DNA of 55,819 nt from JAWXBR01 sp046595995. GTDB taxonomy: Bacteria; Bacteroidota; Ignavibacteria; Kapaibacteriales; Kapaibacteriaceae. This document shows, piece by piece, positions 50,830-55,819 of this stretch (position 1 is the stretch's first letter; every line of letters starts with the position of its first letter). The position numbers and the translations under genes were made by a program. The notes beneath the pieces were generated by a model, which saw only the letters and a program-made list of their open reading frames with translations, made no database searches and was not told the origin of the DNA. The stretch covers positions 1-55,819 of the forward strand of contig JBKJNB010000113.1 in assembly GCA_046595995.1 (NCBI GenBank), given 5' to 3'.

Positions 50830-52179
50830 ATGGCAACGAACGCACAACACGCACCGCCGAAAGCCGGCCCGCAGCACCTCTTGTTGTTTCTGGCGCTGGT
50901 GGCTGTTTTCTCCGCTGGTATCTACTTCTTTGTGATGCCAAAAGCCATAGAAGGTGCGGTGGTTTATATGTTCAAGCCACACGACGAAAAGCTGGCTAAT
51001 CGCTTTAAGGAGGTACAGCCTGGTACCTCAGCAGTCACAACGGACAAATTCACAGGTACCCAGCTCCCAGTTGGTACGAACCTAAAAGAGTACATTAAGA
51101 CCGACTACATCTTTGACTTTTCTAGCCAGGTGCGTTCTGAAAAGGTTGACGGCTACACCAAGGGAAAGAGTGAGTGGATCGTAAAGGCAGCGGGTGAAGG
51201 TGGACTTGGAGAATCGGCCATTATCCTCGAACCTGCGGTTGGCTTTACAGTGCTTTCGATCGGACTGGGCTTTACTCTCGCAATTTTCGTGACATTCTTC
51301 CTGCCGAGTACCATTGGCTACATGTCGCAGAAGGTTGAACGCGAAGTCCATCATACGAAGTCAAAAATTCGTTTGCAGACAGGCTTTTCCGAAGAGATTG
51401 TCGACCTGCTCACAATGCCCGACGGTGATCTCGCTGCGTTAGAGCCGCATCAGGTTCGATCGGCATTCAAATTTGTTTGGGACCGAACCGCCGTAGAAGA
51501 CGAGGATACAGCGCGCGCACATGGTAAGCGCCTTATCCGCTACGAAGAAGTGTTTACGACAGACATGAACCTCGTTGTCTTCCGCGAAGAGGTTCTCTAT
51601 CTGCGTATCAAGGAGTTTTTCTCCGATTTCGTGGTTAAGGAAATCGTCGACACCCAAAAGGGTATCGAATGGGTTCGCAATCGTTTCAACTTCATGAAGG
51701 GCCTTCGTCTATACATGACGCACCACTTCACAGAGAAATATTCGAACAACGTTACGGGTCTCGCTTATTTCGGTGCCGCAATCCTCATCGTTGTTATTGG
51801 TATCCGTGGTCTGAAGTTTATCCCGGCAACCAAACCGTCGCTGATTCTTGCATCGATCTCTCTTGAAGGTATCATGCTTGCTCTTCTCGCTTTCGCTCTC
51901 GTTTACACCGAAGAAGAAGAGCGTATTGACAAGATGATGAAGAAGATGGAAGACGCAAACAAGAACCAGCTCGAGACAATGAAGGATGTTGGCGAAGACA
52001 TGCACAAGGTTGCCGATGCCTTGGTAGGCGAGACATCTGAACTCATTAAGAAGAAGGTCGCAATTGCTATCGAAGAAGCACTTTCCAGCGATGAAAACGT
52101 TAGGAAAGTTGTATCGGAGAAGGTCGCTGAGAAGATCATTATTGCGATTAGCGAGTCGTTCCCAAAATCGTCTAAGTAA
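50830..52179 (+). CDS. Multi-spanning membrane protein with a helical C-terminal tail
   Basis: A 449-residue protein with about four transmembrane segments (~17-36, 133-160, 300-324, 330-352). Between the first two lies a charged loop with DFSSQVRSEKVDGYTKGKSEW. A large soluble middle domain (~165-295) has helical segments. The C-terminus is a charged helical/coiled region (KMMKKMEDANKNQLETMKDV…) ending KIIIAISESF. There is a GGAG ribosome binding site. Codon use is even and the gene has its own strong terminator, which suggests a well-expressed core gene. I do not recognise the family. Confidence 0.8.
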   Translation: MATNAQHAPPKAGPQHLLLFLALVAVFSAGIYFFVMPKAIEGAVVYMFKPHDEKLANRFKEVQPGTSAVTTDKFTGTQLPVGTNLKEYIKTDYIFDFSSQVRSEKVDGYTKGKSEWIVKAAGEGGLGESAIILEPAVGFTVLSIGLGFTLAIFVTFFLPSTIGYMSQKVEREVHHTKSKIRLQTGFSEEIVDLLTMPDGDLAALEPHQVRSAFKFVWDRTAVEDEDTARAHGKRLIRYEEVFTTDMNLVVFREEVLYLRIKEFFSDFVVKEIVDTQKGIEWVRNRFNFMKGLRLYMTHHFTEKYSNNVTGLAYFGAAILIVVIGIRGLKFIPATKPSLILASISLEGIMLALLAFALVYTEEEERIDKMMKKMEDANKNQLETMKDVGEDMHKVADALVGETSELIKKKVAIAIEEALSSDENVRKVVSEKVAEKIIIAISESFPKSSK

Positions 52180-52214
52180 TTGACACCAAGTAACTAAACA
52201 CGAAACCAATGGTT

Positions 52215-52252
52215 GTGCCGTGATACCCTCTCGTATCACGGCACTTTTTTTT
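52215..52252 (+). terminator. Strong intrinsic terminator
   Basis: A perfect 12-bp stem (52215-52226 with 52233-52244) with a six-base loop and eight T residues. It ends transcription of the membrane protein gene. The following C25 peptidase gene begins almost immediately after it. Confidence 0.95.
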
Positions 52253-52279
52253 GTTGCCATAGGCACGGTTACGAACCCC

Positions 52280-55200
52280 TTGAACCTCCTTACTACTGCC
52301 ATAATTCTCATAAGCTTAAGCTGCGCCAGTATGGTGGCAGCGGATAGCCTTCGTGTGGCGCGCGAGAACACGGTACGCCGAATGATGGGTAAGGGTCCGT
52401 TAAAGGGTCTCGAACGTATTCAGGCCGAGACCGACATCCAGCCGTCTACGTGGTATCAAGCAGGTAAACCACATCTGCGCATGCGCACACGAGTGGACGG
52501 AGTTGCCCGCGTAACCGGAGCGTCGGCGATAAGCACCGTTGCAGAACTCAACGCAAGCCCCCTAACCGACCTTACCCTTTTTTATAAAGGTCTGGAACGT
52601 CCGATTGCGATTAGCGATGGTGACGGCGATGGAAAGTTTTCGGCAGCGGACACGGTATGGTTTCAGGGACGTCATCCGTTTGGCGACACAACGTGGCTCG
52701 ACCGATACGATACGACAGCGGTGTACTTTCTTACGGTTCGTACAGACGGTATCCGCAAACGATTCGACGTTATGCCTGACAATGCAGCGGTGCCTGATGG
52801 CACCGTAATACCCCACGTCGGGATAAACGAACGCTACGAACTCGACACGGGTTTTTATCATCTCGGCAATGCTGCAGACGAGGCGTCTTCGACGTACAAT
52901 ACATTCTGGGCGACGTACGAAGGGTACTACTGGTCAAACCTTCGGGCACTTTCAAAGACTCGTTTTGTGCAACCACTCACGTTGTATCCGTCACCTTTAG
53001 GGACAGTGTCGGTGTCGGCGCACGTGGTTGCAAGTACCAACGCCATACAAGCGCCTGACAATCGTGCAGACTTGATGGTGAATGGAACAGCCCACGTCTT
53101 TTTTGAACGTGACGGTGTTGGTGGTGAAGTGTTAACATCGACACAGCAGGGAAGTGACATGCCGGCTGGCGAAACAGCGATGGCACTGTACTGTCCAGGC
53201 ATTGCTGCACACGAGGGCCAGCCCGGGTACTTCAGCGACGTGATGCTCGACTACATTACGGTTAGTGGCGACATACTGCCGGTGTTAACGAACGGCATGT
53301 TGCGTTTCGTAACGCCGTCGCAATCGCAACCGATGCAGATTAATGTGAGTGGCTCTCGAACGCAACGTGTTGCTGTGCTCGACACGACGAATCAGCAATT
53401 CGCCATTCACACATCGTCGGAACGCGGCACCTTAGTCGTTGCGAGTCTTGCACCGGTGAACGTAGGCAACATTGTCGACCCTGCTGCAACATCTGCCATG
53501 CGTGCCTTTGTACGCATCGATGAGGCTGTCGTTCGTATCGATTCTACAGATACATTCATACTGGTTTACCGCGAACCCGGTGGTACAGCGCAACTTCTAA
53601 CAGACACCGAACCGAGAGTTATCGCTGCTCGATTGGACTTGTTGAAGACCGGTACAGCGTTGGCCGTTATGGGCAATGTATCGCTCCGTGCGCCCGCGTC
53701 GTCCGACCTCCTCGATGCAATGACTATCCTGGGTCTACCAACACCTGCCGGAACACATTGGGTAACGACTGGAATTGCACGAGCGCTTCCCCGTGGTGGT
53801 TCTAATGCCAGCGACGATCGCGTTGCCCTCGGTGTAACATCATGGCTTCCCACGTCAGCCGGCGCTATGTGGGCTCCGAAGCTTGGTTTGTATGGCGGCG
53901 CACAGCGCACACTGTTCGTGAACGACATTACGAGCATCGAAGAAGCACGTGTTGAGCGGGCAAACCTTACGAATCTCAGCGCTGACTCAACGGGTGTAGA
54001 CTACATCTACATCACACATAGCACACATCGCGCGAACACCGAACGTCTTGCTGCATTCAGACGGCTGCACAACAATGTGCGCACGCGCATCGTGGATGTC
54101 GACGATGTTATAGACGAGTTTGGTGCCGGACAACGTTCGCCAGAAGCCATTCGAAACTATTTAAAGCATGCATGGACGACAGCCCCTTCTCCGAAGCCCC
54201 GTTACCTGTTACTCGTGGGCAATGCAACGTGGGATCCACGCATAGCAATTCCATTCGGCAACGTCGGGTCTACACGTCCAGACCAAGTGCCAACCTTCGG
54301 ACGTCCATCGAGCGACTACTGGTTTGGTCTGCTCGATGACGAGTACGACATCGCTGTGTCTGAACTCATTGTGGGACGTATTCCGGCAATTACTGCCGAT
54401 GAGTCTAAGGCACAGATTGACAAGATCATTCAGTCGGACACGATTGCATTTGCGCCGTGGATGCGCCGCTGGCAGTTTGTTGGTGGAGGTTCTGAATCGG
54501 AGGGCATCTGTGACACGTACAACAACTTGCTGAGCGATGTTTTCCAGACCGGCGTTACGTTCCTCGATGCACCGTTTTGTATTGACACTTCCACATTGTG
54601 TCGATACACTGCTCCGGTGAATGCTGGCTTCTACTTGCGCAAGAGCATCGACGAAGGCGTGCAATGGATGAACTACCTTGGTCATGGTTCAACAAACACG
54701 TTTGATATCGGTGGTTGGGATGCAACTGAACTTGCAAATACGGGACGCTACGGCGTGCTTGCAACGTATGCTTGCCAGACCGGGTCATTTTCAAATCCAA
54801 GCACTGCGTCTGAGAATGTCGAATATGTTATCGTGCCAAATCGCGGCTTCATGGCTGCAATGGGCGGCACGGGGTGGGAGTATCAGGAGAGGGTGTCCGA
54901 CCTCCACTTCCGAATACACAATCTGATGCGTGATGGTGCGCGCGAACTCGGTACGATAATGTATTCGGCTAAACTGCCGTATGCGCAAAGTAGCAATGCA
55001 GCTCTAATTAACACAGCGATGCAGTATTGCCTGTTGGGCGATCCGCTCTCGCGCGTGCGTATGGACGTCGTACCCGATCCGTATCTACGTCAGCAAGACG
55101 TTATCATAACCGACCCTACAGGATCGACGCAGATAACCGACGATGGCGGTTCTATTGTTCTCACGGCTTTTATACAGAATGCTGGCACAGGAACGAAGGA

Positions 55201-55819
55201 CCCAGTAACGGTGCGTGTACGACGTACATTCAATGATATCACAGACTCGATCGATGTTGTGCTCGAAGACGGCATCTGCGGCAGTGCAGTTGTGCGTTGT
55301 ACGCTCGATGTAGCCGGACGTGTCGGCGAACATGTTGTCAGCATTGAAATCGATCCTCAGCGTACACTCGGTGATCGACGCGACAACAATACGTTCACTA
55401 CCACCGTTCCGGTGTTTGCTCGAACCGTCCTTCCAATCTATCCGCACGCACACGGCGTTGTTAGCGCTATATCTGCGAAACCTATTCGCGTGCTCGATCC
55501 GGCGACGGCCGATCAAGGACTTGTGACCTTTGTCATAGCCCCTTCTCCAGACGAGAGTCTTGCTATGCGTCGATCGGGTCCGTCTGAAGTCGTGCGCACA
55601 GGCAGCGTTGTAGACTGGAACGTCGGCACTCTTTCGAATGACATCGTCGGCGAACGCTGGCTTGGCGCATGGACGACCAACGCAGCGGGTGGTACATCGG
55701 CAGTGATGTGGATTCCGATAACCGTGCTTGACGCTGTGGCCAGCTACGGTGTGCTCCGACAGACGTCTAAACGATTTGCAACCAGTGATGCACATTCTGT
55801 TACGATTGATTCGATCGAC
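52280..55819 (+). CDS. C25 (gingipain/PorU-like) cysteine peptidase, incomplete at the window end
   Basis: An open frame of at least 1180 codons running off the window. The signal peptide is NLLTTAIILISLSCASMVAAD. A large N-terminal region (~25-480) is PorU-like, with the feature DGDGDGKF near residue ~115. The C25 catalytic domain follows: LLVGNATWD, VPTFGRPSSDYWFGLLDDE, catalytic His in YLGHGSTN (~800) and catalytic Cys in YACQTGSF (~830). After it lies an Ig/CARDB-like domain (~950-1040). This matches PorU, the T9SS sortase that cuts off sorting domains and attaches cargo to the surface, or another secreted gingipain-type protease. The start is uncertain: TTG 52280, or a GTG at 52220 inside the terminator stem. 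Confidence 0.85.
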   Translation, partial: MNLLTTAIILISLSCASMVAADSLRVARENTVRRMMGKGPLKGLERIQAETDIQPSTWYQAGKPHLRMRTRVDGVARVTGASAISTVAELNASPLTDLTLFYKGLERPIAISDGDGDGKFSAADTVWFQGRHPFGDTTWLDRYDTTAVYFLTVRTDGIRKRFDVMPDNAAVPDGTVIPHVGINERYELDTGFYHLGNAADEASSTYNTFWATYEGYYWSNLRALSKTRFVQPLTLYPSPLGTVSVSAHVVASTNAIQAPDNRADLMVNGTAHVFFERDGVGGEVLTSTQQGSDMPAGETAMALYCPGIAAHEGQPGYFSDVMLDYITVSGDILPVLTNGMLRFVTPSQSQPMQINVSGSRTQRVAVLDTTNQQFAIHTSSERGTLVVASLAPVNVGNIVDPAATSAMRAFVRIDEAVVRIDSTDTFILVYREPGGTAQLLTDTEPRVIAARLDLLKTGTALAVMGNVSLRAPASSDLLDAMTILGLPTPAGTHWVTTGIARALPRGGSNASDDRVALGVTSWLPTSAGAMWAPKLGLYGGAQRTLFVNDITSIEEARVERANLTNLSADSTGVDYIYITHSTHRANTERLAAFRRLHNNVRTRIVDVDDVIDEFGAGQRSPEAIRNYLKHAWTTAPSPKPRYLLLVGNATWDPRIAIPFGNVGSTRPDQVPTFGRPSSDYWFGLLDDEYDIAVSELIVGRIPAITADESKAQIDKIIQSDTIAFAPWMRRWQFVGGGSESEGICDTYNNLLSDVFQTGVTFLDAPFCIDTSTLCRYTAPVNAGFYLRKSIDEGVQWMNYLGHGSTNTFDIGGWDATELANTGRYGVLATYACQTGSFSNPSTASENVEYVIVPNRGFMAAMGGTGWEYQERVSDLHFRIHNLMRDGARELGTIMYSAKLPYAQSSNAALINTAMQYCLLGDPLSRVRMDVVPDPYLRQQDVIITDPTGSTQITDDGGSIVLTAFIQNAGTGTKDPVTVRVRRTFNDITDSIDVVLEDGICGSAVVRCTLDVAGRVGEHVVSIEIDPQRTLGDRRDNNTFTTTVPVFARTVLPIYPHAHGVVSAISAKPIRVLDPATADQGLVTFVIAPSPDESLAMRRSGPSEVVRTGSVVDWNVGTLSNDIVGERWLGAWTTNAAGGTSAVMWIPITVLDAVASYGVLRQTSKRFATSDAHSVTIDSID

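Overview
The window looks like a chromosomal segment of a Bacteroidota/Chlorobi-group bacterium. The most likely lineage is the Kapabacteria/Ignavibacteria, although this is inference from gene content only. The signs are many large secreted proteins ending in type IX secretion (T9SS, Por) C-terminal sorting domains, a PorU/gingipain-like C25 peptidase, YCF48-type repeat proteins, an HpnC/HpnD squalene pathway pair and lysine 6-aminotransferase. I saw no rRNA, tRNA or CRISPR array.

Layout. Positions 1-7.8 kb hold an HTH-UmuD fusion regulator, two small secreted proteins, a decayed secreted gene and a 1171-residue T9SS cargo. Two identical 42-bp elements lie in this part, one in the regulator's 5' region and one just before the cargo gene. 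Positions 7.8-14.7 kb are accessory: a TPR-like protein gene divergent from a small-peptide gene, a tandem duplication of [small peptide + 118-residue protein], a frameshifted secreted-protein pseudogene, an orphan nuoE, and a remnant of a second TPR-like gene abutting a remnant sorting domain. Positions 14.7-21.2 kb carry a PKD-type cargo, an HExxH protein, an MFS transporter and a HisKA-only protein coupled to a single-domain response regulator. Positions 21.3-25.8 kb hold a third TPR-like gene, split by a complete IS21-family element (7-bp target duplication GCCATGG), and again a small-peptide gene divergent from its 5' end. Positions 25.9-30.4 kb encode a cysteine-rich secreted protein, an 849-residue secreted protein and a glycosyltransferase.

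Positions 30.5-41.5 kb are a head-to-tail array of six YCF48-repeat cargo genes, all on the minus strand. Four intact members each have exactly 14 repeats, consistent with two seven-bladed propellers, followed by one of two sorting-domain types. One member is frameshifted and one is a 189-residue miniature. Positions 41.5-52.3 kb are ordinary core genes: hpnD, hpnC, ppiD, a ParB-fold protein, an MBL hydrolase, a Rieske protein, a PASTA protein, nrnA, lat and an unrecognised membrane protein. The window ends inside the C25 peptidase.

The best candidate for an undescribed system is the repeated divergent pair of a ~480-513-residue TPR-like protein and a ~61-68-residue peptide with a hydrophobic N-terminus. 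It occurs twice, one copy IS-broken, with a third TPR remnant. The layout recalls regulator/peptide (RRNPP-like) or toxin-like modules, but function is inference. A second unexplained signal is the word AGCCCCTT/AAGGGGCT, which I counted by eye at least 23 times where about two are expected.
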